DNA of 64,000 bases, from NCBI GenBank assembly GCA_035627375.1, contig DASPLX010000036.1, positions 149,692 through 213,691 of the forward strand, in the 5' to 3' direction. Made by a program: the position numbers and the translations under genes. Every line of letters begins with the position of its first letter. Positions within the stretch are counted from its first letter, which is position 1. Positions 32,741 to 41,786 of the stretch are shown here, one piece after another. The DNA comes from DASPLX01 sp035627375. Its GTDB lineage: Bacteria; Pseudomonadota; Gammaproteobacteria; Burkholderiales; Burkholderiaceae_D. The notes beneath the pieces were generated by a model. It saw only the letters and a list, made by a program, of their open reading frames with translations, was not told the origin of the DNA and did no database searches.

Positions 32741-35700
32741 ATGAACCAGTTATCGCAAGACCTTCGCAAGAAAGCATTGGACCTCGCCCTGGCGGCGGCC
32801 GGATCGGCCGCCGCGGCGCAAAAGCCGGTCGTGTCGCTGATCGACACCTGGCTCGCTTCGGTCGAGGAGGAAGACCTTGCCGACCAGACTCCGGAAACGC
32901 TGGCCTCGGTGCTGTGGGATGGATTCTCGCGCATCGCCAAGCGCACTCCCGACGATTGCCAGATCGAGGCCTTGCGCTATGCCGACGGCCGCGGCGGCCA
33001 CGCCAGCGCCTTGCTGGTTCTCAACCGCGACATGCCTTTCCTGGTGGATTCGATCGTGATGGCGCTGCGCCGCATGCGCATTCCGTCGCGCGCCGTGCTG
33101 AACGCGGTGCTGTCGGTCGGCCGCAATGCCGACGGCGTCGAACGCGCCGCGCCGGCCAAGACCGGCGGCGATCCGCTCGAATCCTATGTGCTCGTGTTGC
33201 TGGCCGATGAGATCGCCGAGCAGGAACTGAACGCCTTGATCGCGAGCATCCGCATGGTGGCCGGCGACGCCGCCGCCGTGCATCGCGATGCGGCGGCCAT
33301 CGCCGGCAAGATGGCGGAAATCGCCTCGGCGCTGGGCGCCGCCGGCACGGACGAGGGCAAGGAAGTCGCGGCCTTCCTCGATTGGGCCCGGAGCGGCGGC
33401 TTCGAAGCCTTCGGCTACGCCTATTACACGGTCGCCAAGGGCGAGGGCAAGCTGGTGCGCGACGTGCCGAGCCGCATCGGCGTCCTCAAGGATCCGAAGC
33501 ATCCGGTGTACGACAAATGCCTGGCCGGCATTCCGGAAGACCTGAACACGCTGGCGCCGCGCGCCGACACGCTGTCGGTCGTGAAAGCCGATACCCAATC
33601 GACCCTGCACCGCGATCAGCGCCTCGATTTCATCGGCGTGCGCGACACCGCTCCCGACGGCGAAGTGCGCGGCGAGCATTGCTTCGTCGGCCTGTTCTCG
33701 CGCACCGCGACGGCCACCCCGATCGCCCAGATGCCGTTCGCCCGCGTCAGGATCAAGCAGGTGCTGCAACTGGCCGGCGTGCGCTCCGAAGGCTTCCGCG
33801 CCGAGAAGTTCGTCGACATCCTCGAATCGCTGCCGCGCACCGAAGTGCTGGAAGCCTCGCCGGAATGGCTGGCCGATGTTTGCGGCACGGTGGTCGCCCT
33901 CTACAAGCAGCCGCGCGCCAAGGTGTTCGCGCGTCCGGACCTGTACGGCCGTCACCTCAACGTGCTGGTCTACATGCCGCGCGAGCGCTACAGCTCGACG
34001 CTGGTGGACCGCCTGTCGACCGGCCTGCGCAGCCTGTCCGGCGCGACCGACGTGCGGGTGCAGACGCTGCTGTCCGACGGCCCGCTGGCGCGCGTCTACT
34101 TCATCGCGACCGCGGCCCGCCTGTCGCTCGACCTCGTCAACGATATCCAGCAGCCGCTGCTGGCGGCCGTCGAAGGCTGGCATACTGCCTTCGACAGCCT
34201 GGTCGATTCGGCCGCGGCCGGCCAGCGCTCGGCCCTGCGCCGCCTGGTCGCCAGCCTGCCGGCGGAATACATCGCCGCCACGCCGCCGCAAGTCGCCTAT
34301 CACGACTTGTCCGAACTGCTGCAGAACCGCGATTCCACGCGCGTCAAGGTGCATATCGAAATCGGCCCGCGCGGCGCCGTCAACGTGCGCCTGCTGTCGC
34401 GCGACCAGGCGACCTCGCTGTCCCAGATCCTGCCGGCGCTGCACAATGCCGGCGTCGCGGTCGACCGCGAGCAGACCTACGCCATCGACACGCCGGAAGA
34501 CATCGTGTTCTACGCGACTTGCCTGACGGTGGACGAACAGAGCGCCGCCAAGCTGTCGCAGCCGCAAGTCGCGGAGGCCGCCCAGGAATTGTTCGAATCG
34601 CTGTTCAACAACGAAGCCGAAGACGGCCGCATGAACGGCCTGGTGATCGAGGCCGGCCTGCGCCAGAAGGAAGTGCAGGTCATCCGCGCCTACGCCAGCT
34701 ACTGGCGCCAGGCCGGCAGCAAGTTCAGCTTGCGCTACATGGCGGACTGCCTGCGCAAGCAGCCGAAGTTCGCGCGCATCCTGATCGAGAGCTTCACCAA
34801 GCGCTTCGATCCGAAGGCGACGCTCGAGGAGCGTTCGGCCGGCACCGCGGCGCTGACCGCGATGAAGAAGAACCTCGGCGAAGTCAACCACGCCGATACC
34901 GAAGACATCCTGCGCAGCATCGCCGACCTGATCCTGGCGACCCTGCGCACCTCCTACTTCCAGAGCGCGCAAGCCGGCGACACCGTGATCTTCAAGTTCG
35001 ACAGCAGCCAGCTGAACCTGTTGCCGGAGCCGAAGCCGCATCGCGAGATCTACGTGTTCTCGCGCCGCTTCGAGGGCGTGCACCTGCGCGGCGGCCCGGT
35101 GGCGCGCGGCGGCCTGCGCTGGTCCGACCGCATGGAAGACTACCGCACCGAAGTGCTGGGCCTGGTCAAGGCGCAGATGGTCAAGAACGCCGTCATCGTG
35201 CCGGCCGGCGCCAAGGGCGGTTTCGTCTGCAAGATGGTGCCCAAGGATGCCACGCGCGAAGTCATCGCCGCCGAAGGCGAAGCCGTGTACCGCCTGTTCA
35301 TCGCCGGTCTGCTCGACGTGACCGACAACCGCTCCAAGGGCGAGATCGTGCCGCCGGCGGAAACCGTGTGCTACGACGACGCCGACCCCTACCTGGTGGT
35401 GGCTGCCGACAAGGGCACCGCGACCTTCTCCGACATCGCCAACGGCATCGCCGTCAAGCGCGGCTTCTGGCTCGGCGACGCCTTCGCCTCGGGCGGCTCG
35501 AACGGCTACGACCACAAGAAGCTCGGCATCACCGCCAAGGGCGCGTGGGAAGCGGTCAAGCGCCATTTCTACGAGATGGGGCACGACATGAACACCACGC
35601 CGTTCACCGTGGTCGGCGTGGGCGACATGTCGGGCGACGTGTTCGGCAACGGCATGCTGCTGTCGGACAAGCTCAAGCTCATCGCCGCCTTCGACCATCG

Positions 35701-37477
35701 CCACATCTTCATCGATCCGAACCCGGATTGCGCGGTCTCGTTCAAGGAGCGCCAGCGCATGTTCGCCCTGCCGCGTTCCTCGTGGGAAGACTATGACAAG
35801 AGCCTGATCTCGAAGGGCGGCGGCGTGTATCCGCGCACGGCGCGCACCATCGAGCTGTCGCCGGAAGCGCGCGCCGCGCTCGGCATCGATGCGGAAAGCA
35901 TGACGCCGGAGCAACTGATGCACGCGATCCTGCTGGCGCAGGTCGACATGTTCTACAACGGCGGCATCGGCACCTATATCAAGGCCTCGACCGAATCGCA
36001 TCCGCAGGTGAAGGATCGCGCCAACGACCATATCCGCGTCAACGGCAACGAATTGCGCTGCAAGGTCGTCGCCGAAGGCGGCAACCTCGGCGCCACGCAA
36101 GCCGGCCGCATCGAATTCGCGATGGCCGGCGGCCGCATCTTCACCGATGCGATCGACAACTCGGCGGGCGTGGATTGCTCGGACCATGAAGTCAACGTCA
36201 AGATCTGGCTCGACACCGAAGTCAACCTGGGCAAGCTGTCAGAGACCGAGCGCAACCGCGTCCTGTCCGACATCACGGACGACGTCTGCCGCCTGGTATT
36301 GCGCGACAATGCGCTCCAGACGCATCTGCTGACCCGCGAGACCCAGGCGCAGAACGATCCGGCCGTGCTGGACGCCTATGCCGCGCTGATCTCGAACCTC
36401 GAAGCCGAAGGCGCCGTTTCGCGCGAACTCGAGCAATTGCCGAGCGATGCCGAACTGATGCGCCGCAAGGCAGAAGGCCGCGGCTTGACCGCGCCGGAAC
36501 TCGCTGTCGTGGTCGCCAATGTGAAGAACCGCTATAAGCGCATCCTCGGCGCCCAGACGCTGACCGGCTATGCGTGGGCCCGCACGCTGCTGACGCCGTA
36601 CTTCCCGGCGGCGCTGGTGGCGACCCGCGATCCGCTCGACCATCCGCTCGCCAACGCCATCCTGGCGACCGTGCTGGCCAACGAAGTCATCAACCGCTGC
36701 GGCCCGTTGATGACAGGCACGCTGGCGCGCACCCACCTAGTCAAGGAAACCGACGTCATCACGGCCTGGGCGCAGGGCTGGGCCTCGCTCAACCTGGCTC
36801 CGGTGTTCGACACCCTCGACGCCCATGCCCTGAGCGTGCCGCGCGAAGTGTCGAAGGCGGTCGACCAGCGCACCCGCGCGCTGTTGAAAGCGGTCATCGA
36901 AGGCGTGCTCGCGGTGCCGGAACAGCAGCGCGGCGGCGACGGCTTCGCCGAATTGACGGCCTTGTTCGGCAACACCGACAGCGCGCGCCAGCTGATGGCG
37001 ATGTCGGCTTCGTCGCCGAACGGCCACGGCAGCGATGCGTTCGGCCAGGCCTGCACGGCGGTCGAGGCGATCGAAGGCATGGCGGATTTCCTGTTCGCCG
37101 CGCTGTCGGTGTCCCGTCCGTCCGGCATGGGCCTGCCTGCCTTCATCCAGGTCGGCATGGCGGTGCGCCGCCATGCCGGCATCGACCGGCTCGAGCGCGT
37201 GCTGACGCATACGCAGGTGGGCGCCGCGCAGGAAAGCTTGCGCAGCCATGCCTTGCAAGCCCTGCGCCGCTCCCAGCAACGCCTGCTGTCGCAAGTCCTG
37301 CGGCAGATGCCGGTACCGGCGGGCGGCGCGGAGATGCCGGAGAAGTCGGTCGAGCAGGCGATGGGCAAGTTCAAGCTCTCGCCGCTGGCGGCCGGCGAGA
37401 CGCTCGGCTTCGAGCAAGCCGTGCTCGACGTGTGGTCGCTGTCGGAGGCCGTGTCTCCGTCGAACGGCGCCGCCTAA
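32741..37477 (+). CDS. gdhB: NAD-specific glutamate dehydrogenase, large (about 180 kDa) class
   Basis: The 1578-residue enzyme belongs to the large NAD-GDH class that deaminates glutamate to 2-oxoglutarate. The C-terminal half contains the catalytic domain with GGLRWSDR (about 806-813), VKNAVIVPAGAKGGFVCK (about 823-840) and the cofactor region VVGVGDMSGDVFGNGML (about 959-975). The N-terminal half is the family's ACT-like regulatory region. TGGAGAAGCC precedes the ATG at 32741. In Pseudomonas, gdhB is activated by ArgR together with the aru genes, so its position here supports channelling of arginine-derived glutamate into the TCA cycle. Confidence 0.95.
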   Translation: MNQLSQDLRKKALDLALAAAGSAAAAQKPVVSLIDTWLASVEEEDLADQTPETLASVLWDGFSRIAKRTPDDCQIEALRYADGRGGHASALLVLNRDMPFLVDSIVMALRRMRIPSRAVLNAVLSVGRNADGVERAAPAKTGGDPLESYVLVLLADEIAEQELNALIASIRMVAGDAAAVHRDAAAIAGKMAEIASALGAAGTDEGKEVAAFLDWARSGGFEAFGYAYYTVAKGEGKLVRDVPSRIGVLKDPKHPVYDKCLAGIPEDLNTLAPRADTLSVVKADTQSTLHRDQRLDFIGVRDTAPDGEVRGEHCFVGLFSRTATATPIAQMPFARVRIKQVLQLAGVRSEGFRAEKFVDILESLPRTEVLEASPEWLADVCGTVVALYKQPRAKVFARPDLYGRHLNVLVYMPRERYSSTLVDRLSTGLRSLSGATDVRVQTLLSDGPLARVYFIATAARLSLDLVNDIQQPLLAAVEGWHTAFDSLVDSAAAGQRSALRRLVASLPAEYIAATPPQVAYHDLSELLQNRDSTRVKVHIEIGPRGAVNVRLLSRDQATSLSQILPALHNAGVAVDREQTYAIDTPEDIVFYATCLTVDEQSAAKLSQPQVAEAAQELFESLFNNEAEDGRMNGLVIEAGLRQKEVQVIRAYASYWRQAGSKFSLRYMADCLRKQPKFARILIESFTKRFDPKATLEERSAGTAALTAMKKNLGEVNHADTEDILRSIADLILATLRTSYFQSAQAGDTVIFKFDSSQLNLLPEPKPHREIYVFSRRFEGVHLRGGPVARGGLRWSDRMEDYRTEVLGLVKAQMVKNAVIVPAGAKGGFVCKMVPKDATREVIAAEGEAVYRLFIAGLLDVTDNRSKGEIVPPAETVCYDDADPYLVVAADKGTATFSDIANGIAVKRGFWLGDAFASGGSNGYDHKKLGITAKGAWEAVKRHFYEMGHDMNTTPFTVVGVGDMSGDVFGNGMLLSDKLKLIAAFDHRHIFIDPNPDCAVSFKERQRMFALPRSSWEDYDKSLISKGGGVYPRTARTIELSPEARAALGIDAESMTPEQLMHAILLAQVDMFYNGGIGTYIKASTESHPQVKDRANDHIRVNGNELRCKVVAEGGNLGATQAGRIEFAMAGGRIFTDAIDNSAGVDCSDHEVNVKIWLDTEVNLGKLSETERNRVLSDITDDVCRLVLRDNALQTHLLTRETQAQNDPAVLDAYAALISNLEAEGAVSRELEQLPSDAELMRRKAEGRGLTAPELAVVVANVKNRYKRILGAQTLTGYAWARTLLTPYFPAALVATRDPLDHPLANAILATVLANEVINRCGPLMTGTLARTHLVKETDVITAWAQGWASLNLAPVFDTLDAHALSVPREVSKAVDQRTRALLKAVIEGVLAVPEQQRGGDGFAELTALFGNTDSARQLMAMSASSPNGHGSDAFGQACTAVEAIEGMADFLFAALSVSRPSGMGLPAFIQVGMAVRRHAGIDRLERVLTHTQVGAAQESLRSHALQALRRSQQRLLSQVLRQMPVPAGGAEMPEKSVEQAMGKFKLSPLAAGETLGFEQAVLDVWSLSEAVSPSNGAA

Positions 37478-37488
37478 GGCTCGCATCG

Positions 37489-38517
37489 ATGCGATCGGCT
37501 GCACATCCAGCGACACATCCTGCGACGAACGGCCTCGTGTCCGATGCGGTGCGCGCATTGGCCGAGGCCGATTTCGGCGGGATAGCCGAGCGCTTCTCGA
37601 GCGCCGGATTCGGCGTCGAGCAGCCGGCGCGCGGCATCCTGCAAATCAAGTCTTCCGTTTCTCTTCCCGAGCGGCTTGCGCTGCTGGTCTCCGTCGGCGT
37701 GCATGGCGACGAGACGGCGCCGATCGAGATGCTGGCGCTGCTGCTCGACCGGCTCGCGCAAGCGCCGCAAGCCTTGGCTGTCGATCTGATGGTCGCGGTC
37801 GGCAATCTCGGCGCGATCGCGCAAGGCAAGCGTTACCTCGATGCCGACATGAACCGCATGTTCCGCGCGGAGCGGGGCGATCTGGCGAACGCCGCGGAAG
37901 CGTCGCGCGCCGATGAAATCATGGCGGCCGTCGCGGCGTTCTTCGCCGCGTCGCCGGGCCGCAAATGGCATCTCGATCTGCACACCGCGATCCGGCCGTC
38001 GGTCTATCCCGCCTTCGCCGTCATACCCGACGTGATCGCGGAAGAGGAGCGGGAGGCGTTGCTGGCGTGGCTGGGCGGCGCCGGCATCGATGCCGTCATT
38101 CTCAATCGCAAGCTGGCCGGCACCTTCAGCGCCTGGACGGCGCTCGAATTCGGCGCCTCCGGCACCACGGTCGAACTCGGCCGGATCGGCGAACTCGGCG
38201 CCAACGACCTCTCCCAGTTCGCCGCGACCCAGGCCGCGCTCGACGCCTTGCTGCGCTCGGGCGATACCCGGCCGCTGGCGCAAAAGACACCCCGGGTCTT
38301 CGTCGTCGCCCAGGAAATCGTCAAGCGCAGCGATGCCTTCACGATGGCCTTCGACAAGGCCACCTGGAATTTCACCGCGCTGGAGCCCGGCGCCGAGATT
38401 GCGCGCGACGGCGATATCGTCTATCGCGTCGGGGCGGAAACGGAGTACGTGGTGTTTCCGAATCCGGATGTCCGGCCCGGATTGCGGGCCGGGCTGATGG
38501 TGGTGCGGCGGCCTTGA
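37489..38517 (+). CDS. astE: Succinylglutamate desuccinylase
   Basis: AstE releases succinate and glutamate from succinylglutamate, the last step of the pathway. The 342-residue protein has the zinc carboxypeptidase-like ligands H72 and E75 in VHGDETAP and H165 in HLDLHTAI. It also has the AstE/AspA-specific RYLDADMNRMF segment (115-125) and a C-terminal FPNPDVRPGLRAGLM close. It begins 11 bp after gdhB, so desuccinylase and glutamate dehydrogenase are probably co-expressed. It is separated from astCFGDB by the transporter and porin genes. The N-terminal 20 residues are less certain. Confidence 0.94.
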   Translation: MRSAAHPATHPATNGLVSDAVRALAEADFGGIAERFSSAGFGVEQPARGILQIKSSVSLPERLALLVSVGVHGDETAPIEMLALLLDRLAQAPQALAVDLMVAVGNLGAIAQGKRYLDADMNRMFRAERGDLANAAEASRADEIMAAVAAFFAASPGRKWHLDLHTAIRPSVYPAFAVIPDVIAEEEREALLAWLGGAGIDAVILNRKLAGTFSAWTALEFGASGTTVELGRIGELGANDLSQFAATQAALDALLRSGDTRPLAQKTPRVFVVAQEIVKRSDAFTMAFDKATWNFTALEPGAEIARDGDIVYRVGAETEYVVFPNPDVRPGLRAGLMVVRRP

Positions 38518-38550
38518 TCGCGTTTCCTATCGATTGAACGACTTTCGCGA

Positions 38551-39189
38551 ATGACTACACAACTCTGGCTTCTCTATCTGACAACGGTGATGGCCGTCAT
38601 TTTTGTGCCCGGCCCGTCGGCGGCTCTCTGCCTCACGCATGGGGCGAAGCACGGCCGATGGCGAACCACGGGAACCATCGTCGGCGGAATGTGCGCCTCG
38701 CTGACGCTGATGGCGCTTTCCGCTTTGGGGCTAGGCGCTGTCATCGCATCGTCGGAGCTTCTGTTTCAAATCATCAAATTCGCCGGCGCCGCCTATCTGA
38801 TTGCAATCGGCATTTCGACTTGGCGATCCTCGTCCGTCATGCTGATTCCATCGGAGACCGAATTGGCGGAGCCGAGGGCTTCCAGGGAGAGCTGGAGCAG
38901 GCTATTTAGGCACGGCTTTTTCGTGGGGATCGGTAATCCCAAGGATTTATTGTTCTTCGGTGCGCTATTTCCGCAATTCATCGACCCCGGTCGATCGCTC
39001 GTCGGGCAATTATCCGTCCTCGCGGCGACATGGCTCGTGGTCGACGGTGTCGCGATGTTCGGCTACGCCGCCAGCGGCGGCTTGTTGCGACCGCTCCTGG
39101 TCAACGCAGGATTGAGCAAGTGGTTCAACCGGGTAGCAGGCGGCATTTTCGTTTCCGCTGGAGCCGCATTGATGACGGCCAGAAGATGA
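38551..39189 (+). CDS. LysE/RhtB family amino-acid exporter
   Basis: A 212-residue membrane protein with about six hydrophobic helices and the family start LYLTTVMAVIFVPGPSAALC, including the conserved PGP of LysE/RhtB carriers. It also has GFFVGIGNPKDLLFFGALFPQF around 127-148, the second conserved repeat. Members export basic or neutral amino acids. Directly downstream of astE, it could relieve arginine, lysine or ornithine overload; the substrate cannot be told from sequence. The start has no strong Shine-Dalgarno. It is convergent with a histidine kinase gene. Confidence 0.88.
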   Translation: MTTQLWLLYLTTVMAVIFVPGPSAALCLTHGAKHGRWRTTGTIVGGMCASLTLMALSALGLGAVIASSELLFQIIKFAGAAYLIAIGISTWRSSSVMLIPSETELAEPRASRESWSRLFRHGFFVGIGNPKDLLFFGALFPQFIDPGRSLVGQLSVLAATWLVVDGVAMFGYAASGGLLRPLLVNAGLSKWFNRVAGGIFVSAGAALMTARR

Positions 39190-39312
39190 TGCTTCGCTCG
39201 CGGCGCGGTCCCGGCGCCGCGTCCTGGCCGGGTCGAGGCCGGACATGCTGGTCAAGATGCCTTGTATCGGCCAGGATTCTTTGAATGCGCGGAAGGGATC
39301 GTCCGTCGACGC

Positions 39313-40857
39313 CTACTCCGTCACGCTCGGAAAATGCAATGTGATCTTCAAGCCCTGTCCGACATCGCTATCGAGATCGAGCTTGCCTTTCAGCGCGCCG
39401 TAGGTCAGGTTGTGCACGATGAACATCCCGAGTCCCGACCCGCCCTGGGCCAGCTTGGACGTGTAGAACGGTTCGAACACCTTGCGATGCAAGTCGGGCG
39501 CGATGCCGCAGCCGTCGTCGCGATAGACGATCTCGATGTCGTTTTCCATGCGCCGCGCGCTGATCGTGATATGGCCGCCGTCCCGGCCCTCGAAACCGTG
39601 CTTGATGGAGTTGAGGATCAGGTTGTTGAAGATCTGCTCGAGATGCGCCGGATAGCTGTCCATCTCGATGCCGTCCGGAATGGCGATTTCCACCGCGACC
39701 TTGGCATGGCGGAGGATCGTGCCGAGCGTGTGGACGATGTCCTCGATGATCTGGTGCAAGTCGAAGACGCGGCGCCGCATGCTGCTCTGATCCACGGCGA
39801 CGCGCTTGAAGCTCTCGATCAGCTCGGCCGCCCGTTGCGCGCTGCGCGCGACCAGGCGGTTGGCGTTATCGAGTTCTTGGACGGCCTGGACCAGCACCGA
39901 GCGCGAGACATTCTTCGATTGCACCACCTCCGTCAGCCGCTTCAGGTTTTCCCCGGCCGCCGATGAGGTCAGCACGATGTTGCCGATCGGCGTGTTCAAC
40001 TCATGCGCCACACCGGCGACGATCCGGCCGAGCGAGGCGAGCTTCTCCGATTCGACGATCTGCGCCATCGCCTGCTGCAGTTCCTGCGTCCTTTGCTCGA
40101 CGCGCGTTTCGAGCTGCTCGTTCAGTTCGCGGTACTTGCGTTCGCTGGCGTGCAGCTCGCCGATCTTGTTCTCGATCGCTTCGCCCATGTGGTTGAAGTT
40201 GCGCGCCAGCTCGGCCACTTCGTCGCGCCCCGTCTGCTGCAGCTTGAGGTCGTAGCGGCCGTCGGCGATGGCGCGGCTGCCTTCCACGAATTTCCACAGG
40301 TTGCGCGTCAGCCAGTATCCGAGCACGCTCAGCAGAACGAAGCTGACCAGGATTTCGGCCACGGCGATGGAGCCGCTCTGCTTGAGCAGGTTGATCTTCG
40401 CCAGTGCGATGATGCGTGTCGACAGGCCGAATCGCAGCGTGCCGACCTGCTGTCCGGCCAGGCTCAACGGCCGCTCGACATGCAGCACCGCCCCCGATAA
40501 GGCATCCTTGAGATCGTTGGACGGCGGCGGCAATGCCCGGGGATCGGCGGTCCCGGCCTTGGCGACCACACGGCCGGACGCATCGCGCACCACGATGTAC
40601 ACGACGCCTTGGTCGACGTCGCCGAGCATCTCGTTGAGATTGTCTTGCAGCGTCGCGTAATCGCCCTGCACCACGTAGGGCGCCGTGCTCACGTTGAGCA
40701 TCGGCACCGTCTGCCGGAGCGCCGCCTCGGTGCTGGCAAGCATCGCCTCGTCGATCAGCCTTACCGTGTTGAGCAGCAGCAGGCCCAGCATCAGCGCTTC
40801 CACCAGCGTGCTGGCGAGCATCAGCTTGAAGCGCAGGGAATAGGGATTGAATCGCAT
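39313..40857 (-). CDS. Membrane sensor histidine kinase (HAMP, HisKA, HATPase)
   Basis: The 514-residue kinase has a membrane helix at about 11-31, a periplasmic double-Cache-like region (32-155), a second helix (about 158-185) and a HAMP segment. A coiled coil (about 225-270) leads to the HisKA box with H285 in AGVAHELNTPIG. The ATPase N-box (NNLILNSIKHGFE), DDGCGI and GGSGLGM motifs are intact. The ELNTPIG subtype matches the kinase at 55.3-60.4 kb. Its start lies 8 bp after a PhnD-like periplasmic protein gene, suggesting the latter is its extracytoplasmic ligand sensor. No cognate regulator is adjacent; the start at 40857 gives a clean N-terminal membrane anchor. Confidence 0.9.
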   Translation of the reverse strand: MRFNPYSLRFKLMLASTLVEALMLGLLLLNTVRLIDEAMLASTEAALRQTVPMLNVSTAPYVVQGDYATLQDNLNEMLGDVDQGVVYIVVRDASGRVVAKAGTADPRALPPPSNDLKDALSGAVLHVERPLSLAGQQVGTLRFGLSTRIIALAKINLLKQSGSIAVAEILVSFVLLSVLGYWLTRNLWKFVEGSRAIADGRYDLKLQQTGRDEVAELARNFNHMGEAIENKIGELHASERKYRELNEQLETRVEQRTQELQQAMAQIVESEKLASLGRIVAGVAHELNTPIGNIVLTSSAAGENLKRLTEVVQSKNVSRSVLVQAVQELDNANRLVARSAQRAAELIESFKRVAVDQSSMRRRVFDLHQIIEDIVHTLGTILRHAKVAVEIAIPDGIEMDSYPAHLEQIFNNLILNSIKHGFEGRDGGHITISARRMENDIEIVYRDDGCGIAPDLHRKVFEPFYTSKLAQGGSGLGMFIVHNLTYGALKGKLDLDSDVGQGLKITLHFPSVTE

Positions 40858-40865
40858 GTCGGGTT

Positions 40866-41741
40866 CTAGGAGTCGTTCGCCAGCAGCTCTTTCAGGCGCG
40901 GCAGGTAGGCATCGAGGCGGCGCATGGTGGCGGTGTCGGCCGGGATGAATTCGGTGCGGCTGGATTGAAAGAATTTCAAGCCGTCGACACTGAACGGGAA
41001 CTTGTTCAAGGCCTGCTGCAGGCGGGCGACTTCGGCGTCGGACAGCCTGGGATGCGCAAGCGCGACCAGGCTTAGCGCGCTTTGCGTGCTGCCGAGGATG
41101 CGCAGCTTGTCCGTGATCTCTTTCGGCATGCCGTCGAAGACCGCGCGCTGCGCTGCCGCGGCGTCGTCGCGGCTCCGCTCGGCCGCGAGGATGGCATTGT
41201 TGTCGGTGCTGTGGTGAATGACCGTCAAGTCGCGTTCCGGCAGGATGCCGCGCTGCCGCAGGAAGTCTTCGATCTGCAGCGAAATGAAGGACAGGCGGTG
41301 CGGCAGGTGCAAGGTCTTGCCGCGCAGACCGCTCAAGGTGCTCGCGGCCGCGCCTTCGGGGACCAGGACCAGGGCGTAGAAGTCGGCGCGGATCGCGATC
41401 AGCGGCTTGAAACCGAGTTCCTGTTGCGCCAGGCGCGCGAAGTGCGGCGCCGTCACCACCAGATCGAAGTGGCCGGCATCGGTGCGGGCCAGGAAGCGCG
41501 GAAAATCGGGAGCGCTCAGGATCTCGGTCTTGCGCCGCAGTTCTCCTTCGAGGAATTCCCGCAGCGGCGCGAATTCGAGCAGCAGGGTGCGCGGGCTGAG
41601 ATAGGGCAGGACGCCGATACGCAAGGTGGGTGACGCGGCCGATGCGGGCGACGGGGACGCGGCGGCGGGCAAAGCGGGGGACTGTGCCGACGCCGTCGAC
41701 ATGCTCAGTACCATCAGTCCCAATGCGAGCCAATATCGCAT
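40866..41741 (-). CDS. PhnD-like periplasmic substrate-binding protein
   Basis: A 291-residue protein with a signal peptide (about 1-19, STASA) and a phosphate/phosphonate-type binding fold. The family strand LRIGVLPYLSPRTLLLEFAPLREFLEG lies at about 40-66, with FDLVVTAPHFARLAQ around 95-109 and an internal IHHSTDNNAILAAERS segment. No phosphonate permease or ATPase genes flank it. It lies 8 bp upstream of a histidine kinase gene on the same strand. PhnD-type modules are also found in sensor systems such as TtrS, so a sensing rather than uptake role is likely. Confidence 0.82.
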   Translation of the reverse strand: MRYWLALGLMVLSMSTASAQSPALPAAASPSPASAASPTLRIGVLPYLSPRTLLLEFAPLREFLEGELRRKTEILSAPDFPRFLARTDAGHFDLVVTAPHFARLAQQELGFKPLIAIRADFYALVLVPEGAAASTLSGLRGKTLHLPHRLSFISLQIEDFLRQRGILPERDLTVIHHSTDNNAILAAERSRDDAAAAQRAVFDGMPKEITDKLRILGSTQSALSLVALAHPRLSDAEVARLQQALNKFPFSVDGLKFFQSSRTEFIPADTATMRRLDAYLPRLKELLANDS

Positions 41742-41786
41742 GTCCCGTCCGCAAGGCAGTGGCGGCGATCGTTCCGGACGGGCGCG

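Noticed and set aside
32750..36187. 1145-codon minus-strand frame opposite glutamate dehydrogenase
   Set aside because: Its composition mirrors codon bias of the plus strand, it has no recognisable domain, and the plus-strand product is a full-length NAD-GDH.
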